64,000 nt of DNA from positions 1,302,001 to 1,366,000 of the forward strand of contig JAHLMK010000015.1 of the NCBI GenBank assembly GCA_019915135.1. The letters are read 5' to 3'. The DNA comes from Strobilurus pachycystidiatus (lineage: Eukaryota > Basidiomycota > Agaricomycetes > Agaricales > Physalacriaceae). Positions 22,543 through 33,471 of this stretch are shown piece by piece. The position numbers and the translations under genes are program-made. A model generated the notes under the pieces. That model was not told the DNA's origin. It did no database searches and saw only the letters and a program-made list of their open reading frames with translations. Numbering within the stretch: position 1 is the first letter of the stretch; every line of letters starts with the position of its first letter.

Positions 22543-24721
22543 CTAAGGCTCCATGTTCGCAACTTCCACTGCCCTCTCAATTATATCTTCAACTGCCCAC
22601 CTCTCCGACTTCCTGATACCATGCTTCAAGTCAAGGATATCCCCAACCTCGTCACACGCGCGCAATATGATATCGATGTCCTCCTTCGTATGCGCCGCGC
22701 TAACACAGAACCGGACCCGACTGGTGACAAGCGGCGTCGCTGGGTACGCTACCACGACCACAATGATCGGCGTCTGACGCTGCTTCATCATAGTGTGGAA
22801 CATGTTCATTTTCCCAGGGTTGAACAGAAGGAGGGGCACAATAGGCGAGCAAGGGTGTCCGTAGGTGATGAAGCCCAACTTGATCAAGCCCGTGTGAAGA
22901 TAACGCGAGTTGAAGGCGAGTCGGCGGAGACGGTCTCGTCCTTCTGATCCCGAAGAGAGGGCAGGGGGTAACGAAACCCACGAAGGAAGCGACGACAACG
23001 CCGCGGGGCCTGGATGGTGGTATATTTCATCGTCGTTCGGTCCGACACTGATGTGGCGAGAAGACGAGGACGGCAGTTGAGGCATCTTGACACCCATGAT
23101 ACTGGCCATGCTGGCAATGACCTGAGTAAGAACAGGCGGCGTCATGGCTTCCGCATAGGCACCAGAGTATCCACGGACTCGAAGGCGATCAATGAGAGCT
23201 TTGCTTCCAGAAATGTAACCACCAGCGGCGCCGAACGATTTAGTGAACGTGCCCATGAGGATGTCGATCGAGCGCGGGTCTATACCGAAGTAGTCCGCAA
23301 TGCCGCGACCGTTGGGTCCAAGGGCACCAATGGAATGGGCCTCGTCAACGAAGAGGTAAAACTGGAGGTAGGGTAAATAGAGAGCAGAGTGGCGACCTGA
23401 GAGGCTCACCTTGTACTTCTTTTTCAACTGCATGATGACCGGCAGGTTGAGCATGGTACCCTCCATACTGTACAAGCCCTCGACAATGAGGAGAATCTTC
23501 TTCCATGGACGATGCGTCTTTGGCTGGCCTTGACTAATGACCTCTCGCAAAAGAGACTCCAGACTGCTCATGTCGTTGTGCTTGAACATGCGAACGCTAG
23601 CACCACTGAGTCGAACACCAAATCGGATGGAGGCATGGTTGAACTCGTCCGAGATGACAAGACATCCTTTGTTGACCAGAGCCGGAATGACCGTGGAGTT
23701 GGTTGCGAAACCCATGGAGCTGATCAACGAATCCTCTTGGCCGACGAACTGCGCGACGAGAGCCTCGCCGACTTTGTGCAACTCACTCGTTCCTCCCTCG
23801 AGACGCGTTCCACACGTGGAGACACCGTAGCGTTTGATCGCCTCCTCGACAACGTCTGCGCAACCCCCGCGGGCCTGTGCAAAGCCGAGGTAGTTGTAGG
23901 AAGAGATGTTGAGTGCGCGGGTCTGCGTGCCTAGGTATATTTGAGTGTGATTGTAGTCGGGGGAGTATCTGTCCATGAGCTGGATGGTGCGTCCAGCAAC
24001 ACCAGTGATGGGCTGGGAGAAACACTCGTCCATCCGCGTTTTGAGTCGACGGGTATAGAACGAGTCGAAATCGGAATTGAGGGGGGCATATCCCTGTCAA
24101 CGCGCATTAGTCAAGGCTAGAGACGACCAGAGACGGACAGACGTTGTGGGGCATAAGATGACGGTACGACTTGGGACTGAATCTCTTGCCGAAGAAGTCG
24201 CGGAAGTGGCCCAGGCAGATGAGAATGAGGTAGCTGATGTATGTCGAGAGGAGGATGTAGTAAGGGGGATCCTGTTCGACGTGTGCGGGAAGGTCGGTGC
24301 CAGGGGTGTGCTGAGAGACATAGCGGTATTTCTCGTCGGCGCAGTGGCCAAACTCTGTGTGGACGGTGGTGAAGACCTGCTCCGAAGTCGGCGGGCGCGC
24401 AGGGATGGCGAGTCCGTCGCTGTTGTCAACGTCAGGCTCGTTCAAGACGGTGTCTTCCGTGGAGGTCGTGACTGACGACGAGAGCGACAATGCTGGCGTC
24501 GATGTCGGGGATCGCCCACTGCTACGTGCACGGGCGTCTGCCTGAGACAAGGCAGATAGATAGGATGCAGCAGACGCCATATGGGACACTGAGGGGGTCG
24601 AGCGCTTCTTGAACATGGACGGCTGGGGTGAGGACCTGTTCAAGGCCATGGGGGATGGCAAGGGCGAGCTCGCTGGCATGGATCCGCACGTCTTGTCGTC
24701 GTCGTCGTCGTCCAGTAACAA
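22543..24721 (-). CDS. Serine palmitoyltransferase subunit 2 (LCB2)
   Basis: The PLP-dependent catalytic subunit that condenses serine with palmitoyl-CoA, the first step of sphingolipid synthesis in the ER membrane. The N-terminus is acidic and Ser-rich (MLLDDDDDD), with a membrane helix (YYILLSTYISYLILICLGHF) before LMPHN|GYAPLNSDFDSFYTRR. The aminotransferase fold follows: NISSYNYLGFAQ, YGVSTCGTRLEGGTSELHK, FNHASIRFGVRLSG, VDEAHSIGALG and the PLP lysine motif GTFTKSFGAAGGYISG. It ends AVEVANMEP. Two introns are inferred: near 24,095-24,143, and a 48-nt one at about 23,363-23,410 that has no stop and keeps the frame. Removing the latter restores KKKYKFYLFVDEAHSIG. The LCB1 partner is not in the window. 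Confidence 0.95.
24691..24714. repeat. GTC/GAC trinucleotide run in the LCB2 N-terminus
   Basis: A short GTC (plus strand) microsatellite encodes the run of Asp residues right after MLL in the LCB2 protein. Length variation would change the number of Asp codons without shifting the frame. Confidence 0.8.
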
Positions 24722-25311
24722 CCAGTAAATTGCGTGAAGTCCGAACGGTCATCAAACCCGCGTATGACTAATCCATCTTACGCGATTATAATTTCGAAAA
24801 GCGAAAGTCCAGACAACATCACTCTGCCTTCAAATTGAGCTTGTGCGCTCAAAGCATTGCCTGTAGACGACAAGAATCGAGGAAATCTCAGGAATAATGT
24901 GAATCTACTGTGTCGCGTTTCGAGCTATGTATGTAAGCCAGACTGGAGTATGCTAACTTCCAATTCAATAGTCCATACTTACTTGCGTCTGTAAACCGGT
25001 TCTTCATTTCGCGTTGGATCGGCGGAGCGGCTCTCCGCGTTCCCTCCGCCTGATTGTCCTCTCGGGGATGTTACTATTGTTAGGCTCTCTTCTCTCATTG
25101 AGACCCAAACAATTTCTATCGAGGATACTGATCTCGTCCTCTTGGGCCCCATCGAGGATCACTATAGTGTAAGTTCTGAACTTCTGGTCTTGCATCTGCC
25201 TATTGCCTGTCGAGGATATCCAATTTGTATTGATAAACACAAACAGCGGGACATCTTGGGGCCATCTATATAAAGGGACACGCGAACGTCACCCTACGAA
25301 CTACCATCATC
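24722..25311. other. Divergent promoter region between LCB2 and the aminotransferase
   Basis: About 590 bases separate the two 5' ends. Apart from the TATA box listed for the aminotransferase I see no gene. Confidence 0.5.
25267..25275 (+). promoter_or_regulatory. TATA box of the class III aminotransferase gene
   Basis: TATATAAAG lies 37 bases before the ATG at 25312. The short distance implies a very short 5' UTR. Confidence 0.65.
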
Positions 25312-27082
25312 ATGAATTTGGAAAGGTGAGACTCTGAGTTCAGGTCCTTCTGACGATAATCATACCCAACGTTGACTTTGACTTAGTTTACAAGCCCTTG
25401 GCGAAATCCATGTAACGAAAGGGCTTGGCCGTCTAACCGATGGAATCATGTCCAAAGCAAGTGGATCTTATCTCGAATTCGCGGACGGCCGTAAACTCCT
25501 CGACTTCACCTGTGGAATCGGTGTTACAAACCTTGGTATGTAGTATTCTTCCGAACACAACCAAGTTGCTAGCTAACAAATCTTCGAAGGTCACTGTCAT
25601 CCGAAAGTTAGCAAGGCCGCTGCCGATCAGTGCATGAATCTTGTCCACGGCCAAGTGTGTGATTTCGCATCCCGATTGCCTCCATCACGCTAATCTCCAC
25701 TCCCACAGTGCAGTATCGCGTTCCATGAGCCTTACCTCCGCCTCATCGAAAAGCTTCTTCCAATCGTACCCCACCCATCCTTGGATTCCTTCTTCTTCTG
25801 GAACTCTGGGTCCGAGGCTGTTGAATGCGCCCTCAAAATGTCGCGTATCATAACCGGACGCCCAAACATCATCTGCATGCAAGGTACCACCAATGATCAC
25901 TTTTCCATCTCCCTTCTTGACACTTCGTAGGCGGATATCATGGACGAACATATGGCGCGATGGCCGTCACCACTAGCAAGACTATCTACTCGGAGGGTAA
26001 CGGAGCTCTGATGGTACTTGTCAATGGCTCATGAAAGCTATCCCCATCTCTAATGACGCGTAGCCCGGCGCGTATACTACGCCATACCCATTCTGGCACC
26101 AAATGGGGATGCCACCAGACACGCCCACTTCCGTGCTCGTCGAGGCCGCACTGTATCAGCTCCGTCTGCTTCTTGTACAGCAAACTGCCCCGAAGGACAC
26201 TGCCGCTCTTATCATCGAAACCGTTCTCGGTGAAGGGGGCTATGTCCCTGCCCCCGTCGAGTTCCTTCAAGGCTTACAGTCAATTTGCAACGAAAACGGG
26301 ATCCTTCTCATCATAGATGAGGTTCAATGCGGTTTTGGGCGTACGGGGTCTTGGTGGGCAATCGAGGAAAGTGGGGTGAAGCCTGACATCCTTCTTTCTG
26401 CCAAGGTAGGATGAATTCGCGTCGTAATTTCGATGAAGTCTGAACATATATCTAGGGTCTTGCCAATGGTTTCCCTCTCAGCGCCGTCATCAGCAGGAGG
26501 GAATTGACTGACAAGCTCAAGGGCGGTATGATGGTGCGTTCATATTCAAAAATAGATCACACTTACCCTCACTGAGCCTTCCAGGGTGGAACTTACGCTG
26601 GAAGTGCAGTCTCCTGTGCTGCTGCCGTCGCCGTCGCAGAGGTGTTCCAAGAGGAGAAGATCTTCGCCAACGTCAACGAACGGTACGCTTTCCCTCCTTC
26701 AAGTTGTCGTGGTATGTGACACCATTCTCACACAACCCTCAGCTCCGCCGAAATCTTCGCAACACTCAACACCCTCGCTGCCGACCCCGCCGTATCGCCT
26801 TACATCGTCGACGTCCGGGGCCGTGGGCTCATGGTCGGTGTCGAATTCGCCTCGGCCACCTTCCCTGCGGCGCCCTCGGCCAATGCGCCTGCCCCCATCC
26901 CCAAGCTCGCCTCCCTCGTCTCGCAGAGGTGCCTGAAGAAGGGAATGATGATTTTGACGACGAGCATATATGAAGTCATACGCTTCATCCCGCCTTTGAA
27001 CGTGTCGGCGGAGGAGTTGAAGGATGGATGCAAGGTATTTGCCGAGGCGGTGAAGGAAGTCATTGCGGAGAACCGCAAGTGA
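25312..27082 (+). CDS. Class III aminotransferase, probably 4-aminobutyrate (GABA) type
   Basis: A PLP-dependent omega-aminotransferase. The model starts MNLE|SLQALGEIHVTKG in a tiny first exon of 17 nt, then GSYLEFADGRKLLDFTCGIGVTNLG|HCHPKV, FFFWNSGSEAVECALKMSR and YHGRTYGAMAVTTSK. Further on come ETVLGEGGYVPAPVEFL, IIDEVQCGFGRTGSWWA, the PLP lysine region DILLSAK|GLANGFPLSAV, GGTYAGSAVSCAAAVA and a C-terminal RFIPPLNVSAEEL. Many 45-60 nt introns; all class III landmarks are present. Substrate choice between GABA, ornithine derivatives and related amines cannot be read with certainty. Converges with the repeat protein gene downstream. Confidence 0.88.
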
Positions 27083-27446
27083 GGAGGAATTTACAATAGC
27101 CCCAGGGCTTTGACGGGACATGTGTCTTTGAGTTTAGCGTACAAATCGAACGTATAGTACTAGTTGGAAGTTGGGACCGGATAAGCAAAAAGCAAAGGCA
27201 TTCTCTGATTTTCTACAACTCCAAATAGAGCTCATTGAGGGCAGGGAAGACTCGTTCTCGGGCCAAAAGTACAAAGTAGCTGCGACCTCTTCATTGTTTC
27301 CCGTACCATTCTCCTCGTGTTCTATCTCGTTATATACGACGCGAAGCACTAACTTATAGGTGCGACTTCGTGAACACTGCTAACCTACTTCCGTTAGACG
27401 CCAAACAATACTGAAGAATATAAATGGCGCGTACGTTGTGAATATT
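27083..27446. other. Convergent 3' flanks
   Basis: Region between the stops of the aminotransferase (plus) and the repeat protein (minus). It presumably holds both 3' UTRs; no gene seen. Confidence 0.5.
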
Positions 27447-29570
27447 TCAACAGTGTGAGTCTTTGCGCCACACATCGCAATACTTCTGCAAGGTGACGAT
27501 AGCATCTGAAGCCGTTGCTTTCGCGAGGTTGGCGGTGAGATACTCCAGAGCCTCGTCGACGAGACAAGAGGTAGACAACAGTTTAGCACCATGTAGTCTG
27601 CCCAGAATTTGTGTGATGTAGACTTTGTCCAGCGGGTCGGAAGCCTATCAGAATTGTGTCAGTGAGCACGTTCTAAGATTCCAAAAGGAAGAAACGTACG
27701 GGGCTGTTCCAGCAGCGGTAGAAATATACCAGCATAAAGTCCTCGAATCTCTCCTCCAACCCGAGCACGACCTCCTCCTTCGATCTCGACAGCTTCCTGA
27801 TGCCGCCATATAGTTCCACTGTAGCGGATGGAGTGTACTGGCGGCTCAGAATTGCCTTGACGAGGTCGACAAACATGCCCGGAGCTGAGCCGGCGTGGGT
27901 CGTGATATAGTGGCGCGCAGTGGCGGCAATTTGTTGTGTATTGACGTTCCCTAGAAACAGGGAAAAATCAGTATCAGACTTGGGGGAAAGAGTAGATACT
28001 CCCGAGGTGGGGTGATTTGTGCCAGTTGATGACCGCGACAAACGAGAGCTGATCATACAAATTTAACTCTGAAATGATTAGGGCATGGGATAAATACCGT
28101 AAGACGTTATTCAGGAGATCGAACTTCTCTCGGCGGCGGACAACTGCATGTTGAGACTCGGACGCGCTCTATTGCGATGCAGGATTAGACTAGGAGCGAT
28201 GGAACACAGATCAAACACACCACAGTAGTGTCACTTGAGGACTCGGACTCAGCGATCATAGACAGTGGTAATGCCCTTCGCTTCATCATCTTGTGGATAT
28301 GGTTCACCAGCAGATCTTCGCGTGGAATCAACTCCCCCAGACCGGTTACGTCTGCCGTAATGGGGACTTCAAAGAATGACGGAGAAAGGGATCGACGAGG
28401 TGGTCGTGCCACCGCCGCTTCTGGGTTCGGAGTGACTTGGTGGCAAAGCGGTGAAGGTCGCGCCGGAGTATGCACATGAGTAAGAGAGGGAGGCGCCGGC
28501 AAAGCTGTCGCGTTGGACGCAGCAGTGCCTTTACTCTCTTCGAGTCGTACCCGCCAATTTGGGCTGTCCGAGCCTTGTGGTTGACGCACAGCGGTGTTCA
28601 TGTGGAGCGGCCCAGGCGCTGGATCGCTTGAGATTGGTGTCGACGCGTCGTTCATCGCGCGGTTGTGTGGCATCAAGGGAGTGGGGACGCGGGCTGCCTG
28701 GGCAACTCCCTTTGCTACAGCAGGTTTAGCTATAGGTGCAGATGCCAGCGGAGGAACATTCTCGTCGATCGCCACAGGTAACGTCCTACAGGAAAGGGTC
28801 TTGGTCTTCGTGAGTACGGCGGCGCTAGGCGCTACCACACGCGTCGCGTTGATGCGCGGGTATAGGACAAGATCGCCATCGTCGGGATCATCCACTTTTG
28901 GGATGGACACCGCTTTGGCTTCCTTGCTGGGGACCTTCACAGACGCGACGTAACGAGGCGGGCGTGCCGCCACAGATGATGCTCTGCTCTGCGGTTTCTT
29001 TGGCAGCGAGGGCTGCGTTGTGGGTATGGCGACCGTTATACGGGGCGTCGGTGCATAGACTTGGAGCTGTGTCTCCAGAGGAGACGATTTCATTTGCTCC
29101 GACGATCCCTTTGTGGGCATAATGACGGTGAGACGAGGTGTCGGAGCGTAGACTGTGTCAGATTGGAGACTCGGTTGCGCCATCAAAGGGGCCGCGGACG
29201 ATTTCTTTCGGGGCAGCGGTTTCTTCGTGGGCATAATGACCGTGAGACGAGGTGTCGGAACGTAAACTGCGTTGGATTGGGGACAATCCTTCACAGGCGG
29301 TTTCTTTGGCAGCGACGTTGTCTTTGTGGGTATACCAACCCTGAGACGGGGCGTCGGCGCGTAGACCCCAGTGGATTGGAGATACGCCCCCAAGGGGGCT
29401 GTCTCGAGAACGGAAGGGAAGGGAAGTGGCTCAAGGATCCGGAATGCCTTTCGTTTCTCGGTGGCGGCCAGATCATGTTTACTACCAGAGTAATCAGCCA
29501 AGGGTGGACTTAAAGAGGGACATACGGAGCGGCGCGTCGAAGAGGACCGATTCGTGTATGATGGAGACAT
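27447..29570 (-). CDS. Disordered protein with four tandem VY(A/V)PTPR repeats and a C-terminal helical domain
   Basis: Not recognised. The N-terminal two thirds are Pro/Ser/Ala-rich. Residues ~65-200 contain four copies of a unit whose core reads VYAPTPRLTVIMPTK, each followed by a basic spacer (PLPRKKS, SLPKKP and similar). The C-terminal part, joined by introns near 28,140-28,225 and 28,060-28,110, is helical and looks folded (QIAATARHYITTHAGSAPGMFVDLVKAIL, then ILGRLHGAKLLSTSCLVDEALEYLTANLAKA). The splice path around 27,950-28,110 has two workable solutions and is uncertain, as is the start within MSPSYTNRSSSTRR. The repeated TPR/TPK sites could be proline-directed kinase targets (inference). 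A TATA-like TTTAAAAGG sits about 90 bases upstream. Confidence 0.6.
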
Positions 29571-30378
29571 TGAGGTCAGTGTAGAGGATTATGGTAAGAA
29601 AGTACGCGTCTGGATGATGGAGAGATAGTCAATAAGTGGCTCAGCGCGTCCCTTTTAAATTGCTTCAGGAGATCACATGATAGAGGTCAAAGACCATCAT
29701 GATACAGTGCCTCTGACGCGCTGGAGGATTCGGCGACGGTCAACAATTTGACGCCGCGAGAGCTGAGGACATGATCGAGCCCGGGGTCGAGAAGGCTATG
29801 CAAGCGATGGTCATTCTGACAGTGGGAGAATACTTTTGAAGGTCTACTGAGGTTAGCTGTGGCGTAGTTGTATGCCCCTTGACTCTTCTGCTCTTGCATG
29901 TTCGAAACTTACTGTCACTTCGCAGTGACATCGGGAACGTAATTTGGTCTGATGGGCAGATGCGCGTCGGATCTGCGAAAAGTCATATCAGGATATACGG
30001 GTACAGTGATGACATTCTGCAGTTGAGTGTACTTGCGCGTAGATTATACTGGCGGATGCAGATGATTCAATCAAGCCTCAAGGCAGAAGACATCAATGAA
30101 CGGAGAAAGCCTGGAGAAATTGTGAATAGCACGGCGTGAGATAACTTTGGTGAAAACGATGCCGATGAGTTGAGTGGTTTGGATATTGTAAGGCTCACGC
30201 CACGCATGACCTGCTGTAGCGGGATGAGGTGTTCACCTAGGACTCGAGGCGGGAGGAACGAACCCGCGGCAGGCGGAAACATTCCTATCCGGGAAATTTG
30301 AATTTCACAGACACCGTTTATCCTTTTCTTTCGACAACGACGACCGTGGTTTTCCGCACGAACGGCGCCATCCGCACG
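29571..30378. other. Divergent promoter region
   Basis: Lies between the repeat protein gene and the bHLH gene. A frame at 30298 runs into the bHLH gene and would add 27 residues upstream of the chosen start. No separate gene is supported. Confidence 0.45.
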
Positions 30379-32329
30379 ATGGACACGCGCATGGACGACC
30401 AGCAGCAAAAAGACTACATGGCGTCTTTTTTTCCCAACGTCGACTCGAATCATCTGCAGGCGGACGGGAACATGGGCCTCATGCAGCACCCGGCGCTCAA
30501 TTCGCAGCAAAATCAGACGATGATGCCAGGCCTCAGCATGCCGCCCCAGCTCGACATGGAAATGCTCGGCAATCTCATGTCCATGCAAGGCTTGGCCAGC
30601 CCACATCACCACCAGCTTGGCGCGGCATCCCCCTCTCAATCTCACTTCCCATCAACCTCCAACACGGCCAACCCACAGATGATCATGGAGCAGCAGTTCA
30701 AGCTCGCACAGCTGCAGCAACTCCAACAACTTCAGAACCAGATCTTCCAGCAGCAGGTGAGCACCGTACCCGTCCGCCCGGCCGCCTGCTAATGCGCCCT
30801 GGTGCAGATTGCGCTTATCAGCGGGCAGTCGACCAATGCAGACACTCCCGTGCAGGAGCCAGTGCGCGATCAACAGACGAATTATCATGGATTGCCCACT
30901 CCTGGTACTTGGCTTGCTTGCCCTTCATACCGCATTTAACAATGATCGTCCCATAGGGTCGTCCACTGAACTTCGCGCCCAGCAACAGCCACTGGAATAC
31001 GTCTCCCCAATGATCCTCAACTACCTTGAGCCTCCTCCGGAAAACTACCCAGAGGCAATGACGCCTATGCCGTCCTCCATGAACCCCCAGTACACCATCC
31101 CTCCCCGTGGTGCCGCATCCGCGCCTGCGCACATCGTCTTCCGCACCAATTCCTCGGCTGACATCGATGTCGACATCTCTCCATTGACAAGTCCCTGGCT
31201 CGGTGCCCAGCAGCATCACTCCTCGTACATGCAGCGCAACAAGCGGACCGCTTCCTCAAGCGGTGACGAAGCTTCCTCCAAACCCTCAAAGAAGAAGCAG
31301 TCCCCTGCCATTCGTCCCTACAATCATGCAGCAGCACCAAAACGGTCGACGCGAACTTCTAAATCGACCACATCTACTCCCATACTCCGGTCAGCACGCT
31401 CACGCAACGGCAGCATTGTGGGCAACGAGATATTCGATGATTCCCCATCTCCGGTTGATCTGTCCATGCCACCTCCTGCTTCAACTTCGAGCCATTCTGT
31501 CATGACGATGCCGCCTCCCGACAGCACTGCATTCCCTTCGCCTTCATTAACACCCGTAACCCCTGCCAGTATAATGAACCTTGGTCGACTCGGTGTCAAC
31601 AATACCAATAACCTCGCACCTGTCAAGGTTCACGACAAAGGCAAGGCTCCTGCCAAATCTTCCATCCCCACCGCCACGCTTCCGCAGCGGAGTAAAACAA
31701 CTAGAAGAGGCTCGATTGGTGCTTCGCCTGCGCTTAAGCCTATCCTTCCTGGTCTGTGCTCGAATTCTTTTCCTTTCTTGGAAACTGACCTGTTGTTCTC
31801 AGCTGGAGTCGCCAATGCACCCATGCGGAACGCTGGTCCTGCACCTGTTCCCCAAGTTCGCAAGACGTCGCACAAAGCAGCGGAGCAGAAGCGACGCGAT
31901 TCTTTGAAGACGACATTCGATGAGCTTCGCGGGCTCATTCCACCCATACCTCTTCCATCGGATGGCCGGAATCACGACGAACCCGTCCTCCCTGGTGCGC
32001 TCCCACCTCGAGGACCACCCAAAGCGGGTAGCGACGGCCCAAATAAGGCTGTCAGTAAGCTGCAACTGCTCATGTGCGGTAACGACTTCATACGACAGTT
32101 GAAGGGACGGGTGGAAAGGCGGGACGATGAGATTATGAGGTTGCGCAGGGAGTTGGCGCGTTTGAGGGGTGCGCTGGTGACTTCTGCGCCAGGTATCTTG
32201 GAGGAGGGTGAGCCTTTGGATTTGGAGAAGGATCTCGACGATATTGAGTCGCTGACGATGGGTTTCGGGCGGGGTACACTGCTTGGTGTGGACGAGGATG
32301 CGGACGAGGAAGGTGAGGTGGACGATTAA
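30379..32329 (+). CDS. bHLH transcription factor
   Basis: The DNA-binding helix-loop-helix is near the C-terminus: RKTSHKAAEQKRRDSLKTTFDEL (basic region and helix 1), a long loop (PLPSDGRNHDEPVLPGALPPRG), then NKAVSKLQLLMCGNDFIRQLKGRVERRDDEIMRLRRELARL (helix 2 running into a leucine-zipper-like coil). The basic region has the H-E-R pattern expected for E-box (CANNTG) recognition. The N-terminus is Met/Gln-rich (QQFKLAQLQQLQQLQNQIFQQQ in part), a likely activation region; the C-terminus is acidic. Three introns (near 30,756, 30,906 and 31,751) link the exons. The start MDTRMDDQQQ was preferred over an in-frame ATG 81 bases upstream; this is uncertain. The loop is longer than usual. Confidence 0.87.
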
Positions 32330-33471
32330 GGAGTCTATGGCTTATGTATGTCTTATTTAAACATTACGGTACACAATATGATACACACACAATATGTTGT
32401 TGTAAGACTCGTTTTGGATTATGAGACTCGAGAGCGCGATCATCTTCCAACCCGCCCACCGATCGTTTTTGTCGGGATGCGGATGTGGACAGTGTACGTA
32501 AAGCTGGCGCAAAACACTAATCATTGGGGTTCCTTCCACCCAACTTCCACCACTCTTCCACCTGCCTTCCACTAAGCACTTCGATGATGAACAGGTTACA
32601 GGCCCGAATTTGCAACATTTGACGCATATCCTGTTGGCTCCTTCGAGATAAGAGCGTGTGTCTCACCTCTTGCAAAACCTCGAGCCTTTCTGTTGAGCGC
32701 CGTTTCCTCGAGCAATCGAGGTATGTCAGTCGCATCTGGACTTCCGAGTCTATGTTCTGAATTCAAGTGAGATCAGCCCTTCGCACTTGTGTCTGTACCG
32801 AAGAATGGAATCAATCAGCTGCAACCTCGCCTGGGTACGGAGCAAAATCTTGAGTGGAAAAGTCTGTGGGGCCTCTCCATAGCATTGCACGTTGCTGTAT
32901 TGTTCGATTTGTGGCGCTACAATCTGCTCAGGGTCTGGACGGGAGAGCTCCATGATCCAGTTCATGTTTGCCATTCAAGTTGTTCAAGGCTTGATCGTGA
33001 TATTATGTCTCGGGTCCTACAGTAGGTCTTATTGTTATTCTTGCCGTCACTTCGCGCTTAGTCCTTGAGTTATAGTGAACGAATGACAGGTTCCTTGAGC
33101 ACTCACTTACCGGAAGTGCGAATGAGCCGTCAGGGAAAATCCGAAATGCATGCCGCGATTTGTTCTGAGTGGGAGTGTGTGGGTTATTGTTGGAGAGCTT
33201 GCAGTGCTTCTGGGTCAGGGATAGGAGAGTTGAGTTGCTCAGATGTTCTGCTTTATGCACCAACATAACGACAGAGAACAATAAAACAACCAAAGATGGA
33301 AATGGCGGGAGCTTTCCGCAAGGAGATAGTGAAATAGAGTTCGGACCAGACGGGTGCCAGACGGCAACATGGAGGCGGACATTGCGAATATAAGAGGTTG
33401 CGTGAAATGAAACTTTCCCTTCATATCACCCATCCCTGACTTACCTCCAGCAGGCTCAGCGACGGCTAGAG
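32330..33471. other. Region without a supported gene; possible small minus-strand gene
   Basis: Several minus-strand frames in 32,517-33,410 look mildly coding, for example MNWIMELSRPDPEQIVAPQIEQ at about 32,960 and MRLTYLDCSRKRRSTERLEVLQE at about 32,735. Possible intron ends lie between them, but I could not join them into one uninterrupted protein and recognise no family. This may be a decayed or wrongly modelled gene. The promoter of the P450 gene must lie at the right-hand end. Confidence 0.3.

Noticed and set aside
23014..23934. Long plus-strand frames over the LCB2 gene
   Set aside because: They mirror the conserved LCB2 coding sequence and have no motif or splice context of their own.
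24691..24714. GTC trinucleotide run as a possible CRISPR-like or regulatory repeat
   Set aside because: It is a simple codon repeat encoding Asp in the LCB2 N-terminus.
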